From positions 62,001 to 126,000 of the forward strand of contig JACOUN010000008.1 of assembly GCA_016177805.1 (NCBI GenBank): a stretch of 64,000 bases of DNA, given 5' to 3'. Under the pieces are notes generated by a model. It was not told the DNA's origin, did no database searches, and saw nothing but the letters and a program-made list of their open reading frames with translations. This stretch comes from Rhodocyclales bacterium (GTDB lineage Bacteria; Pseudomonadota; Gammaproteobacteria; Burkholderiales; Rhodocyclaceae). Shown here piece after piece: positions 1 through 9,890 of this stretch (within the stretch, counting starts at the first letter, position 1; each line of letters begins with the position of its first letter). Made by a program: the position numbers and the translations under genes.

Positions 1-2
1 GC

Positions 3-899
3 AAGCTTGCGGAGCGAGTCAACGGCGCCTCCGCAGAGATTTCCCGCAACATCGCGACGATGCTTTCGCAGGTCGACAACACGCGCGCCGAGAACGAGGA
101 GATCAACGCCGACGTCCAGCAGACGCGCGAAGTCGTCGCGCGATCGGCAGCGCAGTTCGAGCAGATGGTCGGCGAATTCGAGCACACCAGCGAGCAGCTC
201 CGGCACATCGCGGGCGCCATGGAACGGCTGTCGACGACGAACCGCCGGGTGCACGACAACGTCTCAAACATCCATGCGCTGTCCGGCGAGGTGTCGCGCC
301 ATATGACCGACTCGGAAGCGCGCACCAGCGAGCTGTCGATGACCACCGAGTCGATTCAAGAATTGGCCTCGCGTCTCAAGATCGGCCATGGCACGCTCGA
401 TCTCGCCGTCGACCGCATGCGCGAACTGCGCGACGCAATGCAGGCCGAACTGGAGGCGATACAGCGCGGTGGCATCGACGTCTTCGATCACAACTACCGG
501 CGCTTCGGCAAGACGACCCCGCCCAAGTACAAGCTCGCCTGGAGCGACGAATATACGCGCCGCGTCCAGGCGCACCAGGAGACCTGCCTCGGAGCCATTC
601 CCGGCTGCACCTACGCGGTCGGGGTAAACACCGACGGCTATCTGTGCGCGCACAACCTCAAATTCTCCAAGCCCCTAACCGGCGACGATGCCGTCGACCT
701 GATCGGCAACCGCAGCCACCGCAAGTTCGACAACCCCGGCGAGCTGCGCGCCGCCGGGAACACCTCGCCGCTGCTCGTGCGCACCTACCTGCGCGACACC
801 GGTGAACTGCTCTGCGACCTGGCCATGCCGATCCACGTCAACGGCAGGCATTGGGGCAACATCCGCGTCGGCTGCAGCGCCGATGCGCTGATGCAGTAG
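3..899 (+). CDS. Methyl-accepting chemotaxis-type protein, C-terminal part (5' end outside window)
   Basis: The frame is open from the first bases and ends with TAG, so only the last 298 residues or so are visible. The first ~110 visible residues form a long heptad-rich helix (Q/E/S-rich, 'LSTTNRRVHDNVSNI'), as in the cytoplasmic coiled coil of a chemoreceptor or PilJ-like protein. A globular tail follows (PPKYKLAWSDEY ... FSKPLTGDDAVDLIGNRS ... RDTGELLCDLAMPI). I recognise this tail as a recurrent extra C-terminal sensor-like domain on betaproteobacterial MCPs. The conserved hairpin-tip sequence of a standard MCP is not in the visible part. The likely role is signal transduction to a Che or Pil pathway; the ligand is unknown. 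It stops 12 bp before the AEC carrier gene. Confidence 0.7.
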   Translation, partial: KLAERVNGASAEISRNIATMLSQVDNTRAENEEINADVQQTREVVARSAAQFEQMVGEFEHTSEQLRHIAGAMERLSTTNRRVHDNVSNIHALSGEVSRHMTDSEARTSELSMTTESIQELASRLKIGHGTLDLAVDRMRELRDAMQAELEAIQRGGIDVFDHNYRRFGKTTPPKYKLAWSDEYTRRVQAHQETCLGAIPGCTYAVGVNTDGYLCAHNLKFSKPLTGDDAVDLIGNRSHRKFDNPGELRAAGNTSPLLVRTYLRDTGELLCDLAMPIHVNGRHWGNIRVGCSADALMQ

Positions 900-911
900 G
901 CGCATCCTGGA

Positions 912-1835
912 ATGGGAAATTTCATCCTGCTGACCGCCTGCTTCATCCTCGGCATGATCCTGCCCCGCCTCGGCCGGATGCCCGCCGATGCCAGCCGCAG
1001 CCTCAACGCCTTCATCATCAACGTTTCACTGCCCGCGCTGGCGCTGCACTACATCCACGGCATCGGTTTCGAATCAGGTTTGCTCTTCCCTGCCGCGATG
1101 CCGGCGCTGATCTTCGCCGGCAGCCTGGTCTTTGCGCTGGCCGGCGCGAAACTCTTTCGCCTGGATCGCGCGACCACCGGCTGCCTGATCGTCGTCGGCG
1201 GCGTCAGCAACACGACGATCGTCGGCCTGCCGATGATCGAGTCCTGGTACGGTGCCGAGCGTTTCGGCGCGGCCATCGTCGCCGACCAGGCCAGCTTCGT
1301 GGTGCTGTGCACGGTCGGGATCGTCATCGCCTGCATCTATTCGGACACCGCCGCCTCGCCGCGCGCGATCGTGCGCAAGATCGCCCTGTTTCCACCGGTG
1401 CTGGCGGCATTCGTCGCCCTGCTGCTGCGCCCGCTTCCCTTTCCGGCGGAGCTGACGGCAGTCCTTCTCAAGGTGGGCGGCACCCTGACGCCGCTGGCCA
1501 TGGTCTCCGCCGGAACGCTGTTCAGCCTCGGCAGCCTGCGCAGCCTGTTGCGCGATTTCGCCTGGGGGATGGCCTACAAGCTGCTGCTCGCGCCGGCGCT
1601 GGTCTACGGGCTCTTCGTGCTGGCGCTCGGCGCCCGCGGCGAGGCCGTACAGATCGCCGTCTTCGAAGCGGCGATGCCGTCGATGATCACCGCCGGAATC
1701 ATCGCCATCGAGCACCGGCTCAACCCGCCGCTGGCCACGCTGCTGGTCGGCGCCGCGATTCCATTCTCGTTTGCAACCCTCGCCGGTTGGTGGTGGCTGC
1801 TGCGCGATGTCGGCGTTGCGGTCGCGACGCGGTAA
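912..1835 (+). CDS. AEC-family (auxin efflux carrier-like) transporter, copy 1
   Basis: A 307-residue integral membrane protein with about ten hydrophobic segments. Its opening (MGNFILLTACFILGMILPRLG) and the following 'NAFIINVSLPALAL' are typical of the AEC/YfdV family. It has the two-times-five-helix layout with a polar central stretch of the family (carriers for malate, malonate, oxalate or similar organic anions; the substrate cannot be read here). The central motif 'GGVSNTTIVGLPMIESWYG' corresponds to the N(T/C)G-type crossover of helix 4. Only a poor ribosome site precedes the ATG (ctgga). It is followed 75 bp later by an unrecognised soluble protein and then a second AEC carrier, which suggests one transport/metabolism cassette. 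Confidence 0.88.
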   Translation: MGNFILLTACFILGMILPRLGRMPADASRSLNAFIINVSLPALALHYIHGIGFESGLLFPAAMPALIFAGSLVFALAGAKLFRLDRATTGCLIVVGGVSNTTIVGLPMIESWYGAERFGAAIVADQASFVVLCTVGIVIACIYSDTAASPRAIVRKIALFPPVLAAFVALLLRPLPFPAELTAVLLKVGGTLTPLAMVSAGTLFSLGSLRSLLRDFAWGMAYKLLLAPALVYGLFVLALGARGEAVQIAVFEAAMPSMITAGIIAIEHRLNPPLATLLVGAAIPFSFATLAGWWWLLRDVGVAVATR

Positions 1836-1910
1836 GTCCTCGGCGTCCGTTTCAATCATGTCCGCAAACGACGAACCTGCCTCTCGCTGCGACTACTTTC
1901 CCAAGGAAAC

Positions 1911-2741
1911 ATGATGAACATCCTGACAGCAGACAGTGTAACCACGCTTGACGAGCGGCACTGCGGGACAGTCGTAGTGGCCGGCTCGCACGGCGGCATC
2001 ATCGCCGGGTTGCTGGCCGCGCAGGCGGGGGTTCATGCGGTCATCCTGAACGATGCGGGGGTCGGCAAGGATGCCGCAGGCATTGCTTCGCTGGCGCTTC
2101 TGGAAGCCATCGGCATGGCTGCGGCGACCGTCGATCGCCGCAGCGCACCGATGGGCAAGGCCGAGTTGAGCCTGGCCAGCGGCGTCATCTCGCATACCAA
2201 TCGTCCTGCCTGTGCCAGCGGCGTGCGTCCCGGCGACAGTTGCCGCGAGGCAGCGCGAAAGTTGTGCCACGCGGCTGCGCCACACGGCCAGCTACCGCAT
2301 TTTGGCGAAAGCCGCTTCCGTCTGGGCTCGGCGCGCGGTCAACCGGCCATCGTCGGTTGTGACTCGGTTTGCCTGGTACGTTCTTCCGATGCCGGAAAGA
2401 TCATGGTCATCGGCTCGCATGCCGCGCTGCACGCCGCCGATCCGCAGCTCGCGCTGGCGGTCGACGCCTGCGCCGCATTCTTTCACGACGCCGGCTGCCT
2501 CGGCGAAACGGAGTGCATAGGCCGGCTACCGGTGCTCGATCGGCGCGGCATCCCGACGGCGGCGATCGATCACCGCACGGCGCGCATCGGCGACGCTCGC
2601 TCGATGTGGGAAAGCGGACGGATATCCTTTCTCAACGAATCCGCCGTTCTGGCGGGCTGGCGACGCGGCATGTCCATTCCGGAAGCCATCGCCTGCAGCC
2701 AGGCGGCAGCCATTTTTGCGGAACAGCGCGCCTGCGCCTGA
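1911..2741 (+). CDS. Unrecognised protein with a two-fold internal sequence repeat
   Basis: 276 residues, no signal peptide and no transmembrane helix. AAGGA lies just before the ATGATG start (1911 or 1914). I cannot place it in a named family. The two halves resemble each other. Half 1 runs 'GTVVVAGSHGG..AG..AA..GVHAVILNDAG', 'LALLEAIGMAAATVDRRSAPMG', 'SGVISHTNRPACASGVRPG', then 'REAARKL'. Half 2 runs 'GKIMVIGSHA', 'AAFFHDAGCLG', 'RLPVLDRRGIPTAAIDHRTARIGDA', 'SGRISFLNESAVLAGWRRG', then 'EAIACSQAA'. The shared GSH, DAG, A-x-x-D-x-R-x-A-x-x-G and SG-x-IS-x-x-N positions suggest a duplicated fold with a symmetric ligand or active site. It lies between two AEC carriers, with its stop 11 bp before the second. 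It may be an enzyme or binding protein acting on the transported metabolite (inference). Confidence 0.75.
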   Translation: MMNILTADSVTTLDERHCGTVVVAGSHGGIIAGLLAAQAGVHAVILNDAGVGKDAAGIASLALLEAIGMAAATVDRRSAPMGKAELSLASGVISHTNRPACASGVRPGDSCREAARKLCHAAAPHGQLPHFGESRFRLGSARGQPAIVGCDSVCLVRSSDAGKIMVIGSHAALHAADPQLALAVDACAAFFHDAGCLGETECIGRLPVLDRRGIPTAAIDHRTARIGDARSMWESGRISFLNESAVLAGWRRGMSIPEAIACSQAAAIFAEQRACA

Positions 2742-2752
2742 AGGAGCCGATC

Positions 2753-3640
2753 ATGCTGAATCAGTTGATCGTTACGATGATCCCGGTCATGGCGGTTGTC
2801 CTTGCCGGCTTCGCCTATGCGTACCGGACGCGCATCGATGTGTCGGCGGCAAACCGTATGAACACCGACATTTTTCTTCCTGCCCTGGTCTTTTCCTCGC
2901 TCGCCACCAGGCGCTTCGACGCCGGACTCGATGGCTGGCTGGTGGCAGCGACGGCGATCATCGTCATCGGCTCCGGCATCGTCGCGCTGCCGATCGCTCG
3001 CTGGATGCGCGTCGAGGCAAAGACCTTTTGTCCGCCGATGATGTTCAACAACTGCGGAACGCTGGGCTTGCCACTGGCACTGCTCGCTTTTGGCGAAGGG
3101 GAGTTCTCGCATGCCATGCTGCTGTTCGTGACGACCAACCTGATGCTCTTCACCCTTGGGGCCTATCTGATCGGGCGCGACCGGCCGTGGCGCCGCGTAC
3201 TCGCCAGCCCGGTGGTCATCGCCACCATCCTCGGCATCGCCTGCAGCCTGGCCGGCCTCGCCCTGCCACGCAGCTTGCTGCTGCCGATCCAGTTGCTGGG
3301 TGACATAGCGCTGCCGCTGATGCTGTTCGCCCTCGGCGTTCGCATGAGCGCGGTGCGCCGCGCCGATCTCAAGGTGGGCATTGCCGGCGCACTGGTTTGC
3401 CCGATTGCCGGGCTGCTGGTCGCCGGTTCGCTGGTGCCATGGCTGCCTCTTGCTGCCGAGCACCGCTCCCTGCTGTTTCTGTTTGCCGCGCTTCCGCCGG
3501 CCGCCGCCAATCATCTGCTGGCCGAATCCTGTCGTCGCGACCCGGAAAAAATGGCCGCCATTGTCGTCACTGGCCATGTCGTCAGCGTGTTGTTCATCCC
3601 TTTCGGGTTGTCGATCGGGCTGCTCGGCGCCGGAGGATAG
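2753..3640 (+). CDS. AEC-family transporter, copy 2
   Basis: 295 residues from the ATG that follows an AAGGAG site. The upstream in-frame extension to 2369 overlaps the preceding gene and is rejected. It has the AEC fold: '[20 protein letters not shown]' opens the first half and '[17 protein letters not shown]' matches the copy 1 motif. The central crossover '[19 protein letters not shown]' carries the NCG signature typical of AEC members, better preserved than in copy 1. The C-terminal half repeats the five-helix pattern and ends '[15 protein letters not shown]'. With copy 1 and the intervening protein it forms a symmetric carrier-X-carrier unit. The two carriers are diverged paralogues, so different substrates or directions are possible. 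Confidence 0.88.
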   Translation: MLNQLIVTMIPVMAVVLAGFAYAYRTRIDVSAANRMNTDIFLPALVFSSLATRRFDAGLDGWLVAATAIIVIGSGIVALPIARWMRVEAKTFCPPMMFNNCGTLGLPLALLAFGEGEFSHAMLLFVTTNLMLFTLGAYLIGRDRPWRRVLASPVVIATILGIACSLAGLALPRSLLLPIQLLGDIALPLMLFALGVRMSAVRRADLKVGIAGALVCPIAGLLVAGSLVPWLPLAAEHRSLLFLFAALPPAAANHLLAESCRRDPEKMAAIVVTGHVVSVLFIPFGLSIGLLGAGG

Positions 3641-3707
3641 CGAAGCTGGCTTCCCGTACATCCGCCCCTCCCCATCGATTTCGGCGCCTCAACCCAGGAG
3701 ATCCACC

Positions 3708-5351
3708 ATGTCGCTTCGCAACCGCTTCCGCTTGCTGCTGGCGTCCATCGTCGCCGGCTTCCTGCTCTTTGGCGCCCTCGCTGCCTGGACCCTCGAAACA
3801 CTGCGGGTCAATGGTCCGCTCTACGGCCGTATCGTCCAGGGCAAAGACCTGATCGCCGACATTCTGCCGCCGCCGGAGTACATCATCGAATCCTATCTCG
3901 TCGCCCTGCGGATCTACCAGGCTCAGGAGCAGAGCGACCCAAGGGCGGCCACCGCCGCCTTCGTCGGACAGCTCGAAACGCTGAAAAAGGATTACGACAC
4001 GCGCCATGCCTTCTGGCGCAAGGAGATGCTGGAGCCGGAACTCGAACGGATGTTCCTCGACCAGGCGCACAAACCGGCGACCCGCTTCTACGAAACGGCC
4101 TTCGGCAGCTTCCTGCCGGCCATCCGCGAGGGCAGGCGGGAGCAGGCATCGGCCGAACTCGTGGAGCTGGAACGGCTCTACGAGGCGCACCGGCAGGCCA
4201 TCGACGCGGTGGTCGCCTTTACCACCCGGCGCAACGAGGCCGACGAAGCGTCGGCCCAGCAATTGATCGTGCGCAGCTCGCTCGCCCTGACCGCGATCTT
4301 CCTGGGGGCGGTTCTCGGCACCGCCCTGCTGGCGACCCTGATCGCCCGCTCGGTGCTGCGCGCCATCGGCGGCGAAATCAACACGGCCGCGCTGGTGGCC
4401 GAAAGGATCGCCGACGGCGACCTCTCGGTGCCGATCGCCGTGGCGCCGGGAGACCGGCACAGCCTGTTCGCCGCAATCGCACGCATGCGCGAGGGACTCG
4501 CCGACCTAGCTCGCCAGATCCAGGGGGACGCCCGGTCGGTCACTGCCGCTGCCGAATCCCTGGCGACGCTCGCCGGGCAATTGCAGACCAGCGTCGCCAG
4601 CCAAAGCGATTCTTCCACCACCATGGCTGCAACGATTGAGGAGATGTCGGCGAATATCCGCCAGATCGCCGACAACGCCGAGCAAGCGCTGTCTTTCGCC
4701 GCCCAGACCGGCGACGTTTCCCGCGCCAGCGCGGACGCGCTCTCCCAGGTCGCCGCGAAGGTGGAGATGGTGTCGCATACGGTATCGGGGGCCGCCGCCA
4801 CCCTGATCAAACTGCAAGGCGATAGCGCGCGCGTCTCGACAGTCACCCAGGTGATCCGCGATGTCGCCGACCAGACCAACCTGCTGGCCTTGAACGCGGC
4901 CATCGAGGCCGCTCGGGCGGGAGAGTCGGGCCGAGGATTCGCGGTGGTCGCCGACGAAGTGCGCAAGCTCGCCGAAAGGACCGCCACGGCAACCAAGGAA
5001 ATCGGCCAAACCATCGATGCCATCTCGGCCAGTTCGCATCAAGCGTCGAGCGCGATGCACACGACCGTCGCCCATACCGAGGCCGGCGTGCGCGATTCGA
5101 TCACGGCAAGGGATACGATCGTCTCGCTGCAAGAGCGTTCGCGACAGGTATCGGACTCCGTGCACGAGATCGGGCTCGCCCTGCGGGAGCAGACAGCCGC
5201 CAGCGACAACCTTTCGACTCACGTTTCCGGTATCACCGCCCTGTCGGAGCGGAACACCACGACGGCCCTGGCTGCCGCCGACGCGGCCCGCGCACTGCGC
5301 AAACTCGCCGAGTCGCTGCACGGCGCCGCATCGCGCTTCCGGGTAGCGTAG
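3708..5351 (+). CDS. Methyl-accepting chemotaxis protein
   Basis: 547 residues from the ATG at 3708, preceded by CAGGAG. An N-terminal membrane helix (about residues 8-28) is followed by a periplasmic helical sensor region (about 30-185), a second membrane helix (about 188-212) and HAMP ('[19 protein letters not shown]'). The signalling domain carries the highly conserved hairpin tip '[20 protein letters not shown]' and '[17 protein letters not shown]'. The periplasmic part is of the four-helix-bundle type. It follows the AEC cassette at 67 bp and may sense the carried metabolite (inference). It probably feeds a CheA/CheW pathway encoded elsewhere. No CheR/CheB-binding pentapeptide ends the protein. 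Confidence 0.93.
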   Translation: MSLRNRFRLLLASIVAGFLLFGALAAWTLETLRVNGPLYGRIVQGKDLIADILPPPEYIIESYLVALRIYQAQEQSDPRAATAAFVGQLETLKKDYDTRHAFWRKEMLEPELERMFLDQAHKPATRFYETAFGSFLPAIREGRREQASAELVELERLYEAHRQAIDAVVAFTTRRNEADEASAQQLIVRSSLALTAIFLGAVLGTALLATLIARSVLRAIGGEINTAALVAERIADGDLSVPIAVAPGDRHSLFAAIARMREGLADLARQIQGDARSVTAAAESLATLAGQLQTSVASQSDSSTTMAATIEEMSANIRQIADNAEQALSFAAQTGDVSRASADALSQVAAKVEMVSHTVSGAAATLIKLQGDSARVSTVTQVIRDVADQTNLLALNAAIEAARAGESGRGFAVVADEVRKLAERTATATKEIGQTIDAISASSHQASSAMHTTVAHTEAGVRDSITARDTIVSLQERSRQVSDSVHEIGLALREQTAASDNLSTHVSGITALSERNTTTALAAADAARALRKLAESLHGAASRFRVA

Positions 5352-5389
5352 GCTGAAAAGCGCCGTCTCAATTTCGACGAAGGGATGCC

Positions 5390-6604
5390 ATGCCCGCCAT
5401 GCCCGCCATTCCCGATACCCCGATCGACGCCGACGCCCTGCGCGCCCTGATCGAAGACGCCCAGCGCTACCGCGACTACGCGGAAATGTCCTCGGACTGG
5501 TATTGGGAGCAGGACGCGCAATTGCGTTTCACCTATTTTTCGCGCGAGTTCGAGGAAATCACCGGCGTTCCCAGCAGCAAGGGGCTGGGCAAGACGCGTT
5601 GGGACGGGCTCGGCCGCGAGCGGCTCGGCAACATCGATTGGGCCGCGCACCAGCGCGTGCTGGCCGAGCGCCGCCCGTTCCGCAATTTCGAGTACCCCGG
5701 CCTGCGCCCCGACGGGCGGATGGTCTGGTTCCGCGTCAGCGGCAAGCCGCGTTTCGATGCACAGGGGCAGTTCCTGGGCTATTTCGGAATCGCCTCCGAC
5801 ATCACCGCCGCCCGCAATATGGCCTCGCATCTGCACCAGTCGGAACGGCTGGCGGCGATCGGCCAACTGGCCGCCGGCATGGCGCACGAAATCAACAACC
5901 CGCTCGGATTCGTCCGCTCCAACGTCGATACGCTGGGAAACTACCTGACGAATCTTCTTGCGTTCATCGACGTCTGCACCGCCCGGCCCGCCGCCCCGGA
6001 AGCCGTGGCGCAGGCGCTGCGCGCTGCCGACCTCGAGTACGTGCGTGAGGATGCGCCGCTGCTGATCGAGGAATGCCGCGATGGCCTCGAACGCGTGCGC
6101 AAGATCGTCGCCGCTCTGCGCGAATTCGCGAAAGAAGGGCAGGCCGAGTCGGGCATCGCCGATTTACACGACTGCCTCGCCAGCGCCATCAACCTGGTTT
6201 CCGGCAACCTGCCGCCAGGCGTCGCCATCGCACGTGAAGGGGCCGGTCTGCCTCTACTTGTGCGCTGCCGCCCCGCGCAGATCAACCAGGTTGTGCTCGC
6301 CCTGCTCACCAACGCCATCCAGGCACTGCCCGGCAACGCGGGGCGAATCACGGTGAGCGCCGGTCAGAATGATGCAGCCCATGTTTGGTTCGAGGTTGCG
6401 GACAACGGTAGCGGCATTTGCCCAGAACACTTGCCACGTGTTTTCGAACCCTTTTTCACTACCCGCCAGGTGGGTCGGGGTACCGGCTTGGGGCTGGCCA
6501 TCGCCTTCGGCATCGTCACCGATCACGGCGGGCGGATCGAAGTCGACAGTGCCCCCGTAAGTGGCAGCCGCTTCCGCGTGACGCTGCCCACATCTGGTAT
6601 TTGA
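5390..6604 (+). CDS. PAS-domain sensor histidine kinase
   Basis: 404 residues, soluble, with start ATG 5390 or the in-frame ATG 5399. The PAS domain (about 20-145) begins 'EMSSDWYWEQDAQLRF' and ends 'YFGIASDITAARN'. The H-box is 'MAHEINNPLGFVRSN'. The ATPase domain shows the N-box 'ALLTNAIQALP', G1 'DNGSGI', F-box 'FEPFFTT' and G2 'GRGTGLGLAI'. This layout is close to NtrB/AtoS-type kinases and to other cytosolic kinases without membrane anchors. No response regulator is adjacent. The same unusual PAS opening (SSDWYWEQD) occurs in the diguanylate cyclase downstream, so both may sense the same cue. An IS remnant begins directly behind the stop. Confidence 0.92.
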   Translation: MPAMPAIPDTPIDADALRALIEDAQRYRDYAEMSSDWYWEQDAQLRFTYFSREFEEITGVPSSKGLGKTRWDGLGRERLGNIDWAAHQRVLAERRPFRNFEYPGLRPDGRMVWFRVSGKPRFDAQGQFLGYFGIASDITAARNMASHLHQSERLAAIGQLAAGMAHEINNPLGFVRSNVDTLGNYLTNLLAFIDVCTARPAAPEAVAQALRAADLEYVREDAPLLIEECRDGLERVRKIVAALREFAKEGQAESGIADLHDCLASAINLVSGNLPPGVAIAREGAGLPLLVRCRPAQINQVVLALLTNAIQALPGNAGRITVSAGQNDAAHVWFEVADNGSGICPEHLPRVFEPFFTTRQVGRGTGLGLAIAFGIVTDHGGRIEVDSAPVSGSRFRVTLPTSGI

Positions 6605-6635
6605 AGTACGTCCGCACAGCCCCACTCGCATCCGT

Positions 6636-6866
6636 TCAAAATAAATACCAAGGAGACTCCCATCCGACACGCCCGACGCGAGCATCACGAGGATCGAAGT
6701 TCGCGCCGTCTGCGTTCGGCGCCGGGATGGCTTGCCAGTCCAAGCCACGCTTGTCGTCCTTGGATTGGTCAAGGAACCGATAAACCGCCTGCATTTCGGC
6801 CCAGTCGCCACATGTGCAAGGAATGCCGGCAGTTGGCTTGTCGGCGAAATGTGCTGCCAATCCTGA
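6636..6866 (-). pseudogene. IS4-type transposase remnant, N-terminal part
   Basis: On the minus strand the translation reads 'LAAHFADKPTAGIPCTCGDW', 'AEMQAVYRFLDQ' and 'LDWQAI'. This matches the conserved N-terminal segment of IS4/Tn5-type transposases (KPTASIP-ACG-WAETQAAYRF ... W..IL). No catalytic DDE residues are present: the homology fades near 'PAPNADGANFDP' and the frame stops at 6636. The open frame itself reaches an ATG at 6884, but the transposase-like part begins only near 6866, where the ribosome site of the plus-strand cyclase gene lies. It is one of two fragments flanking that gene. Confidence 0.7.
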
Positions 6867-6882
6867 CTCCTGGAGGAATGCC

Positions 6883-7863
6883 ATGCAATTGATACTGGCA
6901 GGTCTGTTCGTGTTGGCAATGCTTGGCTGGTGGCTGGCGTGGCGCTGGAAGGCTCGGGCTGACGATCTAGCTGAGCAGGAGGAGCGCTCACGCGCCTATG
7001 CCAGGATGTCGTCCGACTGGTACTGGGAACAGGACAAGCACATGCGCTTCATCTGGCTTTCAGGCGGTGTCTTTGACAAGGCCGGCGTGAACCCCGAGCG
7101 TTTCTATGGTCACACTCGCCTGGATATGCTGGCTGGCGGCATTTCCGAGGAAACAGCCGCGCTCTTCGCGGCGCATCAGCAAGTGCTGGATGCGCGCCAG
7201 CCCTTCCACGATTTCGAATATCCCATTGTCAGCGTGAACGGCGAGATCAGCCATGTCAGTGTCAATGGCGAACCCGTCTTCGACCGGCGGGGGCGCTTCG
7301 CGGGCTATCGCGGTACCGGCAAGGACATCACCGAACGCTGCCGCATCGAAGCCACGATGCGGCATATGGCCCAGTGCGACGGCCTGACCGGTCTGCCCAA
7401 CCGGAAGCTGTTTTATGACCGGCTCGGGCATGCGCTCGAATTTGCTCGGCGTGGCGGCAGTACGCTTGCCGTACTTTACTTCGATCTCGACCGTTTCAAG
7501 CCGGTGAACGACCGCTGGGGTCACGAAGCGGGCGATCTCCTGCTCAAATCGGTCGCGGTGCGTGTGCAGGAAATCGTGCGCGAGTCGGACACCATTGCCC
7601 GCCTCGGCGGTGACGAGTTCAGCGTCTTGTTGCAGGACATCGGCGCGCGGAGCAACGCCGAACGAGTTGCCGGCAAGATACGGAACGCGCTTGCGCTACC
7701 TTTTGCGCTCGCTACCGTTTCCGGGGAGGTCCTCATTGGAGCGAGTATTGGTATCGCATACTACCCCGACGACGCACAGAACGGCGACGAACTAATTCGT
7801 CTGGCCGATGCCGGTATGTATGTTGACAAGGAAGCGAGACATCACGCGGACGATACCGGGTAG
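6883..7863 (+). CDS. PAS-GGDEF diguanylate cyclase
   Basis: 326 residues from the ATG behind TGGAGGA; the longer frame from 6814 runs back into IS remnant sequence. One N-terminal membrane helix (about 3-18, LILAGLFVLAMLGWWLAW) is followed by a PAS domain starting 'MSSDWYWEQDKHMRF' and ending 'GYRGTGKDITER'. The GGDEF domain carries 'FDLDRFKPVND' and the intact catalytic 'RLGGDEFSVLL', with an inhibitory RxxD site (RESD) five residues before GGDEF. It should make c-di-GMP from two GTP and be feedback-inhibited. The PAS is of the same type as in the kinase upstream, suggesting duplication of that sensor domain. Fragments of IS4-type transposases lie on both sides, so it may have arrived as mobile cargo. 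Confidence 0.93.
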   Translation: MQLILAGLFVLAMLGWWLAWRWKARADDLAEQEERSRAYARMSSDWYWEQDKHMRFIWLSGGVFDKAGVNPERFYGHTRLDMLAGGISEETAALFAAHQQVLDARQPFHDFEYPIVSVNGEISHVSVNGEPVFDRRGRFAGYRGTGKDITERCRIEATMRHMAQCDGLTGLPNRKLFYDRLGHALEFARRGGSTLAVLYFDLDRFKPVNDRWGHEAGDLLLKSVAVRVQEIVRESDTIARLGGDEFSVLLQDIGARSNAERVAGKIRNALALPFALATVSGEVLIGASIGIAYYPDDAQNGDELIRLADAGMYVDKEARHHADDTG

Positions 7864-8090
7864 TTTCATGGCGTTGCACACAAGTCATTTGTGCATGCAT
7901 CGCCCGCATATGTCCAAGGCCATCGACGAAATCCCTATTGCGCTGGGATACCAGCCACAGGATTTTCACGCCGGGTTCGCCCTCGCTCATCCGCCCAAGG
8001 AGGCCGCCGAGCATGGCGATCTAACGGATCGCCTCGCAGATCATGAGCATCGCTTTAAGGATCGGCCGCTCACGGCGACTCCTTCGCGTT
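7864..8090 (-). pseudogene. IS4-type transposase remnant, C-terminal part
   Basis: Minus-strand reading gives 'ILKAMLMICEAIR', a TAG stop, 'IAMLGGLLGRMSEGEPGVK', then 'ILWLVSQRNRDFVDGLGHM'. This matches the C-terminal tail of IS4-family transposases (LGGFLGRK.DGEPG.K..W.G..R..DF..G...M). The in-frame TAG and the absence of an upstream transposase body mark it as dead. It directly abuts the stop codon of the plus-strand cyclase gene. Because this C-terminal piece lies upstream (minus sense) of the N-terminal piece at 6636-6866, the two cannot be halves of one interrupted copy; they are best read as the inner ends of two same-orientation copies. Confidence 0.65.
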
Positions 8091-8095
8091 TTCAC

Positions 8096-9472
<1,377 letters not shown>

Positions 9473-9827
9473 GTTCTTCCTTGTCAGTGCCGGCACCAAC
9501 ACCAGTCGTATGCCGTACTCGGTCCGCCACAAAGGCGGAAATAACATCGCCGCAATCCGGGGGATCGCGCTGATGGGCTTGGGGCGGATGGCTGCGCGAG
9601 TAGCGCGCGAGCTGTCCGCTCATCGGCTCCAACCGGATTTCGCGATGCCAGACGGTCGGAAGAACGTATGGAGTTCGGAGAGGGGTCGGGACGATGGGGC
9701 TGTGGTTGACAGTCCCTCGGCTGGACACCGCGGCATGGATATCCCGCGGATAGTGAAAACTGCTTTTACACCGAAATGCTGCGTTGCACAACGAGGCGCA
9801 TTATATCTGAAAGCGGTTCGTTGCGTG
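9473..9827. other. Gene-free stretch upstream of rhlE
   Basis: About 355 bp between the rhlE start and the hupB terminator. It holds no convincing ORF. A short stem-loop (TCCGCC acaaa GGCGGA, 9523-9539) lies about 50 bases upstream of the rhlE start, in the expected 5' untranslated region. There is no T-run, so it is not a classic terminator; it could affect translation or RNA stability of the helicase mRNA. Nothing else recognised. Confidence 0.4.
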
Positions 9828-9863
9828 CAAAAAAGAAAAGCCCGTCACCTTGCGGCGACGGGC
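9828..9863 (-). terminator. Rho-independent terminator of hupB
   Basis: On the minus strand a 10-bp GC-rich stem (GCCCGTCGCC / GGTGACGGGC, one G-T pair) with a GCAA loop is followed by TTTTCTTTTTT. It lies 28 bp behind the hupB stop. Confidence 0.9.
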
Positions 9864-9890
9864 CAAGTCCCGATATCCGGGAAAACGGTG

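Noticed and set aside
1074-1859. Minus-strand 261-codon frame opposite the first AEC carrier
   Set aside because: Shadow frame; highly charged low-complexity product, while the plus strand shows clear membrane segments.
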